Positions 9,257-19,093 of a stretch of 45,849 nucleotides of DNA are shown piece by piece (the first letter of the stretch is position 1; every line of letters begins with the position of its first letter). Source of the DNA: Strigomonas culicis (lineage: Eukaryota; Euglenozoa; Kinetoplastea; Trypanosomatida; Trypanosomatidae); NCBI GenBank assembly GCA_000482145.1, contig AUXH01000082.1, positions 1 to 45,849 on the forward strand, read 5' to 3'. Made by a program: the position numbers and the translations under genes. The notes beneath the pieces are model-generated. The model saw nothing but the letters and a program-made list of their open reading frames with translations. It did not search any database and had not been told where the DNA came from.

Positions 9257-10759
9257 TTATCCGAAAGGGGTGGTAGACGTATCCGATCTTGTTTCTAAAA
9301 GATCGCTGTCACTTCTCTTCTCATCTAGCTCATCTTTCCGGTTCCTCTTCAAGTCCTCCTTTACAAAACACAGTCCAATATCCCCCATGGCTATCGCGAT
9401 GACTACGATGAGCATGACAATAAATGCAAGATCCTTGGTCGGTGTGTCTCCTACAACGCAGGAGAACACAAGCATGCCAATCACAGACCACAGACACATG
9501 GAAGCAAGCAGCACTGTCGCCGCAATGTGCTCCGGTGCAGGAAACGTCAGCTCTACAATGAGCTCAAGGCCCACCGGCACCATGGGAAGCACAAGACACT
9601 CAACCAGCGGGATGACGATATAGGCAACAATCTGCACAGGCATGTTGCTGCCCGCGCCCTTGGAAACAGCAGCAATGGGGATGAGCAACGCGAGCGTTGC
9701 AAAACCTAACAGCAGCAACAATTTCCGGTAGCAGTGATACCGGTCCATGAGGAGACCGGCCACCACACAGCTCGCCGATCCACCAAGAATACCTGAGAAC
9801 GCAAGGGTACCCGAAATGTCGGAAGAAATGCCGAAAGGCTCCAAGATCTGCGTGAGCATCGCAGCCACCGCCGTGAGAAGCCCTGTAATAATACCGAAGG
9901 AGATTGTCAGTAGCATAATATTAAAGCTCTTCAGCTGCGTCTTCAGCACAGGCCATACTGCGACATCCATCACGTGCGTGGAGGTTGATGCCGGTCGATA
10001 CTTGGGTTTTCCAGGGATAAGAAAGAAAGAGAGTGCGCTGACCACGAGGATGAAACCGAACTGCACGCCGTAAAAAACGCCCCAGTGCATGTTGCTCATT
10101 TGATTCGGTAGTGAAACTATATACGGCCCATAAAACATACCCACTGCCATGCCAATAAAGCCGAATAACGTACCAACGGATGTAGCAACTGCGCGTTCGG
10201 GTGCAGGAAACCACACGCTTGCAACCAAAGGTCCGAGGCCGAGTGTTAACAACTGACAGGCTGCTACAAAGATCTGAGCTACGATGAGAAGCCCGATGTA
10301 CGGGACCCATATGGAGATGAACTTGAGTGCCGTGGCGATTGTGTTCAGACCAGCGGCTCCAATGATGCCATACCGCAGCCCTATCTTATTGAAAAGATAA
10401 AATAGAGGAAAGACACCAAGAACATAGATCACTGGTATCAGAATACTCAAGAGATTGACCGTAAACGCGTTAACGTCGTACTTTTCTTCGGTGGCACGCA
10501 CGACCGTACTGAAACACACATACTGCACTTGTGTAATGAAGCCAATAAACGCGAAGAGTAGCAACACGAGAAAACGACGCTTCGTTACCTTGAATACCTC
10601 CTTACAATGGCTCCTTTCCTCAGCTACGTGTTCCAAGGATTCCATGGTATTCTGCCGTGGCTCATCAATAAACTCAGCGACACGCGCATCATCCCTCTTA
10701 TCTACTGTTGTTTCGCAGAGCACTCCCTGAGCAAAGACATCATCAGCCTTTGACGTCAT
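9257..10759 (-). CDS. MFS transporter, FLVCR-like (porphyrin/heme or choline type)
   Basis: A 500-residue major facilitator with about 12 hydrophobic segments and cytosolic charged ends. The sequence after the first helix (FIGFITQVQYVCFSTVV), the loop LFNKIGLRYGIIGAAGLN and the segment SVWFPAPERAVATSVG are typical of the FLVCR family (SLC49). The N-terminal 70 residues are hydrophilic, and the last 40 are charged (Lys, Arg, Asp, Ser). FLVCR-type proteins in Leishmania have been described as porphyrin transporters; trypanosomatids are heme auxotrophs, so heme or porphyrin import is the best guess, while choline or ethanolamine transport is the activity reported for mammalian FLVCR1 and FLVCR2. 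Start is the ATG at 10757-10759; further upstream the frame is open but pyrimidine-rich and without ATG. Confidence 0.87.
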   Translation of the reverse strand: MTSKADDVFAQGVLCETTVDKRDDARVAEFIDEPRQNTMESLEHVAEERSHCKEVFKVTKRRFLVLLLFAFIGFITQVQYVCFSTVVRATEEKYDVNAFTVNLLSILIPVIYVLGVFPLFYLFNKIGLRYGIIGAAGLNTIATALKFISIWVPYIGLLIVAQIFVAACQLLTLGLGPLVASVWFPAPERAVATSVGTLFGFIGMAVGMFYGPYIVSLPNQMSNMHWGVFYGVQFGFILVVSALSFFLIPGKPKYRPASTSTHVMDVAVWPVLKTQLKSFNIMLLTISFGIITGLLTAVAAMLTQILEPFGISSDISGTLAFSGILGGSASCVVAGLLMDRYHCYRKLLLLLGFATLALLIPIAAVSKGAGSNMPVQIVAYIVIPLVECLVLPMVPVGLELIVELTFPAPEHIAATVLLASMCLWSVIGMLVFSCVVGDTPTKDLAFIVMLIVVIAIAMGDIGLCFVKEDLKRNRKDELDEKRSDSDLLETRSDTSTTPFG

Positions 10760-11190
10760 CTTTGTTCTGTTGAAACAAGACGGAAAAAAAAAGTTGTGTA
10801 ATGTATACAGCAACTACGCTTTCAGCTTTTGTTGTCAATAACAAGAAAATAAATTAATAAGAAATGCAAAAAGAAAAAAAAGGGGGGGAAGACAAGTAGT
10901 AAGGCCAATCGTGTTCCAAAGTCGTTAAAAGGTATATATATATGGATGCTAAGAAGAAAACAAAAAACATGTTATTCCTATTGTAATATACTTGTCAATT
11001 CAGAAGAGAAGCCTGTTCATTGTCTAAAGAATAGGTTTGCAGTATTTTTAGATATGCAGATTTTATTTTACAGCATGAATGTATGTATATATGCATGTGT
11101 GTGTGTGCGCGCTACTGTCCACGCATCTCGCAATATGGGTATGGGTACGAAAAATGGGAAGCGTTCAACGCGGATTGCAGTGCATTAGCA
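10760..11190. other. Intergenic region
   Basis: AT-rich spacer with A and G runs (10868-10889) that form a pyrimidine tract on the minus strand for the transporter gene, a short TATA repeat near 10933-10942 and a TG run near 11096-11107. No gene seen. Confidence 0.6.
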
Positions 11191-11988
11191 CTATGAGGAA
11201 TCGTCTTCCTTGTCAATCTCTTCTCTCTCCTCTTCATGTTGGATCGACATGTCAAAGTCATCCATAATCTCGCGTTGCGACACCGTAGGAACAAGCGCAT
11301 GAGCATAGGAAATGTTTTGCTTCACACCGAACCGCCGTTCATCCTCTTCAATGCGTTTCAGATCAATATGCAATTGATCTTGACAGCGCGCCAGTTCTCG
11401 CTCCCGTGCCTCCAGCGCCTCATCCCACTCTGTTATGGTGTGATTCTTCTTCTCCAGCGACGATTTGCGTTGGTTGATTTCCTTGGCTAAGTTGTTCATT
11501 TCGTTCAACGCCTTTTCCAACTCCTTTTCCTCCTGATACTGCCGCATCTCCCGCGACTCGGTTTCCGCCCCTTCTTCGTCCAGCTTTTCCTTCTCCAGAA
11601 GCAGTTGCTGCAGTACTTCATCTTCTGCATCAATTTGCTTTTGCACGGCATCTAGTTTCTGATCAATGGTTTTTTCCTCGCGATCTAACGTGGCGTGTGG
11701 TTTCTTCAGCATCTGTCCCATCCTTCCTTGCTCTGTCTGTAGGAAGAGCACGTTCTTCCGCGCAGCGCTGATCTGTGCCCTGCACTCTTGATGTTGGACC
11801 TCTAAGCACCGTCGCTCGTCTGTGATTGTCGATTGCATTTCATCTAGAAAAGCGACACGTTTGCGAATATAGGCCTCTTGCTGCAAATAGAAAGACTCTA
11901 ACTCCTTCTCTAAAAGGACAGCACGTTCCGTTGCATCACCGTAGGTGCCCACCACCATGTCTGCACTCCGAAGCGCACGTGCAGGCAT
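11191..11988 (-). CDS. Coiled-coil protein of unknown function
   Basis: A 265-residue, highly charged protein that is almost wholly predicted coiled coil from about residue 20 to 220: long runs of heptad-like Leu, Glu, Lys and Gln with no proline in the core. The last 20 residues are strongly acidic and the protein ends in EDDSS. There is no signal peptide or membrane segment. The start is the ATG at 11986-11988; a second ATG ten codons later is also possible. The protein is not recognisable as a named family; a structural role in the flagellum or cytoskeleton is plausible for kinetoplastid proteins of this kind but is only inference. Confidence 0.8.
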   Translation of the reverse strand: MPARALRSADMVVGTYGDATERAVLLEKELESFYLQQEAYIRKRVAFLDEMQSTITDERRCLEVQHQECRAQISAARKNVLFLQTEQGRMGQMLKKPHATLDREEKTIDQKLDAVQKQIDAEDEVLQQLLLEKEKLDEEGAETESREMRQYQEEKELEKALNEMNNLAKEINQRKSSLEKKNHTITEWDEALEARERELARCQDQLHIDLKRIEEDERRFGVKQNISYAHALVPTVSQREIMDDFDMSIQHEEEREEIDKEDDSS

Positions 11989-12448
11989 AAGTAGGATAGG
12001 GTTGGGAGAAAAGTGAGTGATAAATCTATCGTAACACGTAAACAAACAAACAAAAAAGAAGGTTCATAAGAAGATGGCAAATGTGAACAAATAGAGAAGG
12101 GGAGTAAGGCGGAAACAATAGTAAATGTAGAACAGTAATAATAACGAAAAGAAAACGGAGACTAAAAGATAACAGCAAAAGGCCACAGTGAAGAAAAGAC
12201 TCTGCAATGCAAGAGAAGGAGCAAAGAACTGTTTATTGCATTAATACTTACACTTTTCTTGTTTTTATTATTAACACTTACAATCAGTTAAACGAATGGA
12301 TGGGTCTTTGATCAAATACGGTGAGATACTCAGTGGGTGCGTGTGCACAATGGAGCTGGTGTCCTCAAGAACGTTTCACCACACAGCTTCCGCCCGTTAC
12401 CACTTACCACGGCATACCTACAAGTAAGGGAGAGAGAGCGCGCACGAT
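11989..12448. other. Intergenic region
   Basis: AT-rich spacer with CAAA repeats near 12039-12052 and purine-rich runs at 12085-12110 and 12145-12240 giving pyrimidine tracts on the minus strand. The part at 12300-12448, next to the ZPR1 stop, is of more balanced composition and is most likely its 3'UTR. Confidence 0.55.
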
Positions 12449-13891
12449 TCATTGGTTTTCTGTCGTCTCACTGTGCTGCATTTCATGGATACCCAGTTCT
12501 TCATCTTGCTCCTGCGTGCGTGTGTAGTCGTGGACCACAAGTCTTGGGTCGACGTCATCTGGTGGGGGCAGATGAGCCCGAGGGTTCTGGATGTACACGT
12601 TCGCCAGTGGGTCATCCAGCACGAAGGTGAATGTTTTCGTTAGAGAAAGGAGATCGTTCAGTTCACCCACAAACTGCAGCATGGTCTTATCTCCTGGCTC
12701 GGCCGAATCCCCTGTACTGAAGGCCACCTGGGGCAGGTTATTCAGCTGATCGCGTACTTGCGCGATGCAGCCCTCGACGGTCGAAAAGAAGCCACCCAGT
12801 GTACCTGGTGCCAACTCCAAAGAGACCTCTGGGATGAGCAGAGTGGCGGTGTCAGACTTGAGCACGTCGCGCTTGAGGTCGTCATCGGACTCCACGTGCA
12901 GTGTAATGCGGCGACCGTGTGGAGCAATGGCACCGCCTGTCTTGATTTCATTGCTCCGGTATCCGCAATACTCACATCGAAACGCCATAATCACTGTCTC
13001 CTTGAAGTGCGGGATGTCGCACTCCTTCATGTTGATTTGGCCCTGTTTCTTGCATGCAGGGCAGTCGCAGGGTATACAGCTGATGTCGTCAAACTGGCCT
13101 TCGTCCACCTCCTTCTGTTCCATCTCGTTGCGCTCAGTGTTGTAGTCAATCGCAACGCCAAGGAGTTGGCGGTCAATGTCAGTGCGCTCGTACTCATACT
13201 TTGTCAGCTGCGGGTCCTTCGTGGGGTGGTAGTACTCGTAGCGTCCTTCAATGTAGCTGTTGCCGGCCGGATCATCCAGAATAAGCGTGAAGGGTATCTC
13301 TCCTCCTCTGTAGGACTCCAGTTTCTCACAAAACGTTTGGATCTTTTCATACAGTTCGGGGTGCTGCACTCTTCGCAGAGGCTGCTGGAATTCAAGACCT
13401 TCCTTTGTCTGCTCCAGAATGCCCTCCACTGTGTTCAGTGAACCTTTCTGCGACTCCGCCGGTATCTCCAGCTCCAGCTCCGGGATTTGAATGGTTGCAA
13501 ACTCCGATTTCACTACTTGACGGTCCATGTCTTTCTTACTCTTCACCTCCAGTTCGTAGCGCACCTTCTTGGGGCCAAACGTACCGCCGAAGGTGACTTC
13601 GTTGTTGCGCTCCCCACAGTTCGCACACTCGAAACTGCTGACAATAATCTGCTTAAAATGAGGAATAGTCGTAATCATGAGCCGCGTCGTTCCATTCTTC
13701 TCGCATTTGGGGCACATGGACTCGATGATGTTCATCTCTCCGAGATCTGTCTTGATGTAATTGACAGCGTCTGCTTCGCTCTCTTGGCCTGTGGTATCCG
13801 TGGCGTGCGAGGGAGTTTCCTTCGACTCGCCACATGAAGGGGTACCATGAGGTCCGTTAGTGACGGGCTCATCAGCGCTAGGAGCGCTCAT
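12449..13891 (-). CDS. ZPR1: Zinc finger protein ZPR1
   Basis: A 480-residue protein with the duplicated ZPR1 architecture: two C4 zinc fingers, each followed by a beta-rich domain. The first finger starts CPKCEKNGTTRL and ends ECANCGERNNEV (about residues 60-100); the second starts CPACKKQGQ and ends RCEYCGYRSNEIKTGG (about residues 275-315). Both keep CxxC...CxxC, and both are followed by the conserved G-G-x-x-x-P-x-G-like turn. ZPR1 binds eEF1A as a folding chaperone and shuttles between cytosol and nucleus in growing cells. The N-terminal 50 residues are low-complexity and acidic. The ATG at 13889-13891 is the first in frame. Length is close to fungal and animal ZPR1. Confidence 0.96.
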   Translation of the reverse strand: MSAPSADEPVTNGPHGTPSCGESKETPSHATDTTGQESEADAVNYIKTDLGEMNIIESMCPKCEKNGTTRLMITTIPHFKQIIVSSFECANCGERNNEVTFGGTFGPKKVRYELEVKSKKDMDRQVVKSEFATIQIPELELEIPAESQKGSLNTVEGILEQTKEGLEFQQPLRRVQHPELYEKIQTFCEKLESYRGGEIPFTLILDDPAGNSYIEGRYEYYHPTKDPQLTKYEYERTDIDRQLLGVAIDYNTERNEMEQKEVDEGQFDDISCIPCDCPACKKQGQINMKECDIPHFKETVIMAFRCEYCGYRSNEIKTGGAIAPHGRRITLHVESDDDLKRDVLKSDTATLLIPEVSLELAPGTLGGFFSTVEGCIAQVRDQLNNLPQVAFSTGDSAEPGDKTMLQFVGELNDLLSLTKTFTFVLDDPLANVYIQNPRAHLPPPDDVDPRLVVHDYTRTQEQDEELGIHEMQHSETTENQ

Positions 13892-14228
13892 TGATTATTC
13901 GTCTCTTGTAGATATGAATAACACGTCAATAAGAAGAACCGATATGAAGTTGTATGTGCAGTTGAAGATAGACACCTTAATTCACAACAAAAAAAATATA
14001 TACATATTAATTGATCAGAAATGCAGACCGATAAGAGAAGAGAGAGAAACCAGATGCCAATGACAGAGAAGTAGAAAAAAAAGGGGGGAACAAAAAAAAT
14101 GTTGCTCCTCTAATTACTGTAACCCACCAAAATACAGTTAAAGCAAAAAAAAGCGCTGAATTAAGAGAAAACAATCGCAAATGGATACTTGATCATAATA
14201 CAGAAATATATGAGAAACAGAAAGGGAT
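13892..14228. other. Intergenic region
   Basis: AT-rich spacer with several A runs and a purine-rich block at 14036-14097 that reads as a pyrimidine tract on the minus strand. No gene seen. Confidence 0.6.
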
Positions 14229-16676
14229 TCATTCCGTGCAACCATCGACGTCAAGAAGTTCGGTGAGGAACGTTCTCTTTAGGTATTCAGCAGAGTGGCA
14301 AATTTCAAGTAAGATAGATCCTTCTTCTAGTTGCTTCAGGGCGGTGGTATCTTCGGATACAGGCTGCAACAAACCCTTGTAAGCTTCGGTGCACTTCGTA
14401 CGGCGATCGCGAAGGGTCGTCATGATGCACTCAGATGCCGTCTGCTCCTCCATTATCTGCTCGTGTAGCAGACGCAACTGCTCCTCTCGCTCCAACGTGC
14501 GCTGCTCTGTCTCCGCCAGTTCTAGCGCCAGTTCTTTCATTTTGTCATTCTTTACTTGAGCTTCCTTAAATCGTTTTAGGGTGACAGCAGCCTGCACTTC
14601 CGTCTGCAGCATAGACACTTGCGACGCTATGTTCTTGGACTGCAAGGCGTCCGACTTCGCTGCCTCCTCTGCCGCAGCAATGTCCTGCGAAAGGCGTGCC
14701 AACTCCTTCTGATGACATTCGAGCTGTTTTGTAATATCCGCAACCGTGGGAGATACGCACGAGATAACAGACGCTGTATCTGTAATGTTGAGAACGGAGC
14801 TCACATTCACCGTGCGCTCCTCTAAAATTTTGGACATCGTTTTCACGGCCTTTTCGACAAATGGAATGATTTCACGTTCTACCCTTTCTTGGTTCACTGT
14901 CTCCTTCTCTGACTTGGATTTCAGTGTTGTTTCCTTCTCTCTCAGCAAATCTAGTTGTGCTGCTAGCTCTCCATCCGCCGCAGCCAGTTCCGCCCCTTCA
15001 CGTTCAAGTCTCGTGCGATGTTGTTCGTAGTGAGCATGCCGTTCCGCTAACTGCAGCAACGCCTTCTGGACGACCTCCATCTCGCTTCGTTGCGCCGCTT
15101 GTCTACCTTGCTCTATTGCATTCACCTCACACAACTCTTGCTGCTTCGCCGCGTAGGATACCTTTAGTGCCGCAAGGCGCGCTTCCAAGAGTTGAATTTC
15201 TTCTTGCAAGGCAGCCACTTCCTGGACTAACTTCCCTCGACCAGTGTTGATGTCTGCCTGCGCGTTGACAGCACTATCTTGAAGAGCCTTTTCGCGTGCA
15301 GTGAGCTCTGCCTCCTCTGCCACTCTCGTTCCTTCTTCTGCCTCGAGCTGCGTCATTTCGGCAGCAAGCAAGTCCATTCTGTCGCGCAGTGCCTGCTGTC
15401 CCTTGTGCGCTCGTTGGATACCATCTTGCACTTCTTGCTGGTGCTGTACAATAGCGTCCTTCTCATGCTCTCGTTGGGTGTCCATGAACTCGAGGACATC
15501 AGTGTGAAAGGAATCACCCGTGCATCGGGCTACCGCCGACGTATGCACTTGAATCGAATTATCCAGCTCCGCCAGCGTTGCTTCTGCTGTGCAAATGTCA
15601 CGTTGAATCTTGTCCGCTTCCTCGTAAGATTCGCACGCAACGCACTCCTCGAGTTTCTTATTCTGCGTGGCCACAAATCTCATCGTCACGGATCGCTTCT
15701 CCACAAAGGCGGCCAATTGTTTTAAGAGCATGTTAAGTTTCTCCAAGACGGCAGCACTCCTGCTGGTGTACGGCTCACCTATTCTGATGAAAGGTGAGGG
15801 GTGCAGTGGTCTCGAGCGTGTGGCAGCGTCCTCTTCTCTAGCCGACTCCACTGAATGAAAGTCTGTCGACGATGTCAGTCTTCTCAAAGGAGTCTTAACA
15901 TACTCCACTACATCCACTGACGGGTCGCGGATACACTGAAAGTGACTCCACTTCTTTGAATCTGATGCAGGACGCACGCGGCTCACTTCTCTTGTCTGAA
16001 CAGCTGGCACGCTTTCTGAAGGCTCGCTGCGCATTGCGAGTGACGACGCAAGAGGAGCTTCCGGGTAGCACTCTTTCAGATACTCTAGCAGTTGCGGTTC
16101 CCTACCTTTGAAGCACGAAATCACTTTGTCAATTTCTGGCAGCTTTGCGGGGTCATGCTTCAGATATATCTGCTCCACCTTTTCTCGAACGTTGACATGT
16201 ATGTCCATCTCTGGAGGTTCCGGTAGAACCATTTCTTTTTTCTGCTCTGGAAGTGAACACACAGGATAATCAGAATCGTCTGTTCGGCTGGTTTTTCCGC
16301 TGTTCTCATTCGTTGCAGAAGGCGCTTCACATGACACTTCTGAAGCCGTTATCTTCAGAGGAGTGGTGCACCCATGCTCCTTAAGAGGACGCGCGCGTCG
16401 TGTGAGTTTCATACCGCCAAACAGGCTGTCCTTCCCTCCCTGCTCACTAGCAAGAAGGCTTGTCTGCGTACCAAAACCGGAAGGTGTGTGGGGCGCATTC
16501 AATGCACTGCCATGGGGTCGCTCGTCGACGTGATGGGAGTGTGTTTTCGTCGAGGGTGGTTTCTCCTCCTCTATTGTAGGTAACGAGGAAACATCAATCG
16601 GGTGGAACCCTTCTGTGACGCCTTCTGTGTTAGTTTTTGTGGTTGATGACGAAGACGGCAAAAACCAACTAAGCAT
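14229..16676 (-). CDS. Large coiled-coil protein
   Basis: An 815-residue protein. Residues 1-160 are low-complexity, Ser/Thr/Pro-rich. Residues about 163-206 form a short helical motif of the pattern IYLKHDP-x2-LPEID...G-x-E-x-QLL-x2-L, which resembles a motif repeated in many kinetoplastid and ciliary coiled-coil proteins (IYxxxxPxKLxxVxxLLxxYxGxExxLxxxL). From about residue 308 to 790 the protein is nearly continuous coiled coil rich in Glu, Gln, Leu and Ala. No membrane segment is present if translation starts at the ATG at 16674-16676; the upstream extension of the open frame is pyrimidine-rich leader, not protein. Function unknown; basal body, flagellar or cytoskeletal scaffold is an inference. 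Confidence 0.82.
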   Translation of the reverse strand: MLSWFLPSSSSTTKTNTEGVTEGFHPIDVSSLPTIEEEKPPSTKTHSHHVDERPHGSALNAPHTPSGFGTQTSLLASEQGGKDSLFGGMKLTRRARPLKEHGCTTPLKITASEVSCEAPSATNENSGKTSRTDDSDYPVCSLPEQKKEMVLPEPPEMDIHVNVREKVEQIYLKHDPAKLPEIDKVISCFKGREPQLLEYLKECYPEAPLASSLAMRSEPSESVPAVQTREVSRVRPASDSKKWSHFQCIRDPSVDVVEYVKTPLRRLTSSTDFHSVESAREEDAATRSRPLHPSPFIRIGEPYTSRSAAVLEKLNMLLKQLAAFVEKRSVTMRFVATQNKKLEECVACESYEEADKIQRDICTAEATLAELDNSIQVHTSAVARCTGDSFHTDVLEFMDTQREHEKDAIVQHQQEVQDGIQRAHKGQQALRDRMDLLAAEMTQLEAEEGTRVAEEAELTAREKALQDSAVNAQADINTGRGKLVQEVAALQEEIQLLEARLAALKVSYAAKQQELCEVNAIEQGRQAAQRSEMEVVQKALLQLAERHAHYEQHRTRLEREGAELAAADGELAAQLDLLREKETTLKSKSEKETVNQERVEREIIPFVEKAVKTMSKILEERTVNVSSVLNITDTASVISCVSPTVADITKQLECHQKELARLSQDIAAAEEAAKSDALQSKNIASQVSMLQTEVQAAVTLKRFKEAQVKNDKMKELALELAETEQRTLEREEQLRLLHEQIMEEQTASECIMTTLRDRRTKCTEAYKGLLQPVSEDTTALKQLEEGSILLEICHSAEYLKRTFLTELLDVDGCTE

Positions 16677-16965
16677 GCTCTCTTTGCTGAGTGAGAGAAG
16701 TAAAGAAAAACAAAGAAGATGAGAGACGATATGGAGTACACACAATAATACAAGGAACAATAAATAATAACCATAATGAGGATAATAATAAGAGTTAAAC
16801 GGAAACACGTTTAACGGGTTGGATAAGCTCGTACAGAGAATCAGAAAAAGGAAGAAGGTTGCCAAAAAGTAGGAGAGTCGTCAATACCAGCTAAAAGTTC
16901 CATTCGTACACAGTGATATGTATATAGAAGACAGAACATGTACGGTTTGTAACAGAAAACGACTC

Positions 16966-17738
16966 TCACATTTCTAGTGCGTCATAATGCCCGGGACGGA
17001 AAAGCAAATGCAGCTCTAATCTTCTTTCACTGTCATCGACTGCCCGATTTAAGGAAATCATGTGGATGTCGCCTTCAGTACGCTCGAGCAGAGCGATATT
17101 TATACTAACGTTAAACATTTTGGCTAACGCCGCTGCCTGTAGGTCATCGCTCTCATGGTCAATCGGCTCTACCTCAACCTCACAGTACGACGCCACCGTC
17201 GCGTAGTTTCGTCCCATAACAAATGGCAAGTACTCGTCAGCATGTTCGCGGAGGTAAGCAGATACAAGATAGCGAAAATAGACAATAATATAGCTCGCGT
17301 CCTCAGAGGTGCATACCCGAATGACGTCATCCCTTGTTTGCATGCGCTTGGCTGAAATATCTGCGATCACCTCCTCGACCACATCGCAAAAGTCGCCACT
17401 GTACTCACCAAAGATCGTGTTCAATTGGTTCCGCCATTTGTGCAACTGCTGCTCGCACTCTCGTACAAAATGCTCCTCCCTCCGCATCAGGTCAAACAAC
17501 TCGTATGAAGCACAGCGGAAGAAACAGTTCCCGTCTCGCCGTGCGTAGCGTACAAACCGAAACATTCCCTTTCCAATCAAGGAGGACACTTTTTGGGAAA
17601 ATACGGCATCCTCAGCAAATTCGGCGACAAGCCGCGAGGAGTCTGTAAGCGCCTCCGCTTACTCAAGAGCGGGGCCTTCAGTACCTGCTCACGAATGTCT
17701 TCGAGTTGCGCATTCGTTTGATCACAATCAGAAGTCAT
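16966..17738 (-). pseudogene. Otubain (peptidase C65 deubiquitinase), frameshifted
   Basis: Two reading frames together make one otubain. The N-terminal part begins at an ATG at 17736-17738 and contains EDIREQVLKAPLL, matching the otubain N-terminal arm; this frame then leaves the family and stops at 17577. The second frame, open below 17659, continues with LVAEFAEDAVFSQKV and the catalytic block RRDGNCFFRC (catalytic Asp and Cys), then the substrate-facing region and the catalytic His in RPGHYDAL near the end. A single base missing near 17655-17665 explains the break; bridged, the protein would have about 257 residues, near the size of OTUB1. All three catalytic residues are intact, so a sequencing or assembly slip is at least as likely as decay. 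Without the arm, translation could begin at a Met codon at 17563-17565, giving 199 residues. Otubains cleave Lys48-linked ubiquitin chains. Confidence 0.85.
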
Positions 17739-17916
17739 AGGAGACCAATGTCTATATGTAATTGGTTTAAAAGAAGGAGTGAAGGAGCTGGTAAGCGGTG
17801 GGGTAATGAAGGAAGTGAATTCACACAAACGTGGAAAGGGGGATCCACCGCTGGGCATACAGTCGGATGAAACAGTTGTTCAGAAGAAAAGGAAAAAAAA
17901 AGAACATTTCTCGCCT

Positions 17917-18774
17917 TTAAAGATCCATAATTGCATTCCGATAATCATACTTACGAGCCAACTCTACACCCTTCGCCGTAATTTCCTTACAACAGCCACA
18001 GCACATACCGTGTCGCATAAGGTCATACGTTTCTGTGTCATCCACGTCGTGGACAACGCCACCTGCCTCACGCACGATAATAGTCCCGGCCGCGTAGTCC
18101 CACGCGTGTATGTTCACTTCAAAGTACATTTCAGCCCTTCCTGCGGCGACGAAGCACATGTCTAGAGCCGCCGCGCCGTTATTACGCAGGGAGTGCACCG
18201 GCAGTTTCGCTAGTTCAGTCTGGATGGCGATAACGCTATCGACAGCCCTTTGGCTGCGGTTGTAAGATTGATGCACAAATACGACGGATTCCTCCAGCGT
18301 AGTGGATTCTGAGACGAAGATGCGCTGTCCATTGCAAAAGGCGCCTCTGCCCTTGACAGCAGTGAATATTTCCTGTAGACGTGGCGCACTAATAACACCA
18401 AGAATCGGTTCTTTGTTCACAACGAGGGCAATTGATACGCAGCAGTCGTAGAATCCATGCACAAAACTGGTTGTCCCATCAATAGGGTCCACCACCCATG
18501 TGGGGTCATTAGTCAGTTCCACATCGCTGCGCGTCTCTTCACTCAGAATGTTGTAAAAAGGAGTGCCACTTTTCAGAATATTAATGACTTCCTCTTCGCA
18601 CTGGGCGTCGTACATAGTCACGAGGTCGGTGCTGTTTGTTTTGGCCACCGTTTCTACCATCGCAGATTGCCGCTCCTCGATCGATTTATTGATAATCGCA
18701 GAGGCGACAGCGGCCGCACGCGTCGCCAAGTCCACAGCGACATTGATTTCAGTTTCAGAAATCGAAACAACCAT
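17917..18774 (-). CDS. Inositol monophosphatase
   Basis: A 285-residue protein of the inositol monophosphatase family, a Mg-dependent phosphatase acting on inositol 1-phosphate (or related phosphates) to yield inositol for phosphatidylinositol and GPI synthesis. The metal-binding motif DPIDGTTSFVHGF (about residues 84-96) and the second motif WDYAAGTIIVREAGG (about 220-235) are complete; the Glu of the first metal site is in ILSEET (near residue 70). The substrate-site loop GRGAFCNGQ is also present. Length equals the family norm. Start is the ATG at 18772-18774, just downstream on the transcript of a run of 14 C residues. It could also act on other small phosphates. Confidence 0.95.
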   Translation of the reverse strand: MVVSISETEINVAVDLATRAAAVASAIINKSIEERQSAMVETVAKTNSTDLVTMYDAQCEEEVINILKSGTPFYNILSEETRSDVELTNDPTWVVDPIDGTTSFVHGFYDCCVSIALVVNKEPILGVISAPRLQEIFTAVKGRGAFCNGQRIFVSESTTLEESVVFVHQSYNRSQRAVDSVIAIQTELAKLPVHSLRNNGAAALDMCFVAAGRAEMYFEVNIHAWDYAAGTIIVREAGGVVHDVDDTETYDLMRHGMCCGCCKEITAKGVELARKYDYRNAIMDL

Positions 18775-19093
18775 AGTGAGAGATGAGAGGGAGGGGGGGG
18801 GGGGCACTCTACTTCGTTTAGCTTAGACTGTTAACAATTTGCTATCTATGACACAAATTAGATGAAGGAGACATGTAAATCAAACGGCACGTATAGCACA
18901 AGTATACAGACGAAGTGAAGCGCCGAGATGGAAGGAAGACAGGGACAGAAAGAGGGAAAGGGAACTCGACAGCTGCGGTGCTTTGTCTGGTGGATGCTCT
19001 CTTACATCGATCATTATTCTTCTACTTTGTTTGCATGTTTGGGAAACAGAAATAAAAAGGCAGAACAATTGAGTATACACTAAGTATTTACAT
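18775..19093. other. Intergenic region with homopolymer G run
   Basis: Contains a run of 12 or more G at 18792-18804 (C on the transcribed strand) immediately before the phosphatase start, then AT-rich sequence forming the 3'UTR of the IQ-motif gene. No gene seen. Confidence 0.6.

Noticed and set aside
16677..16865. Hydrophobic N-terminal extension (possible signal anchor) of the large coiled-coil protein
   Set aside because: No ATG starts it; the Phe/Leu/Tyr-rich translation comes from the T-rich leader upstream of the ATG at 16676.
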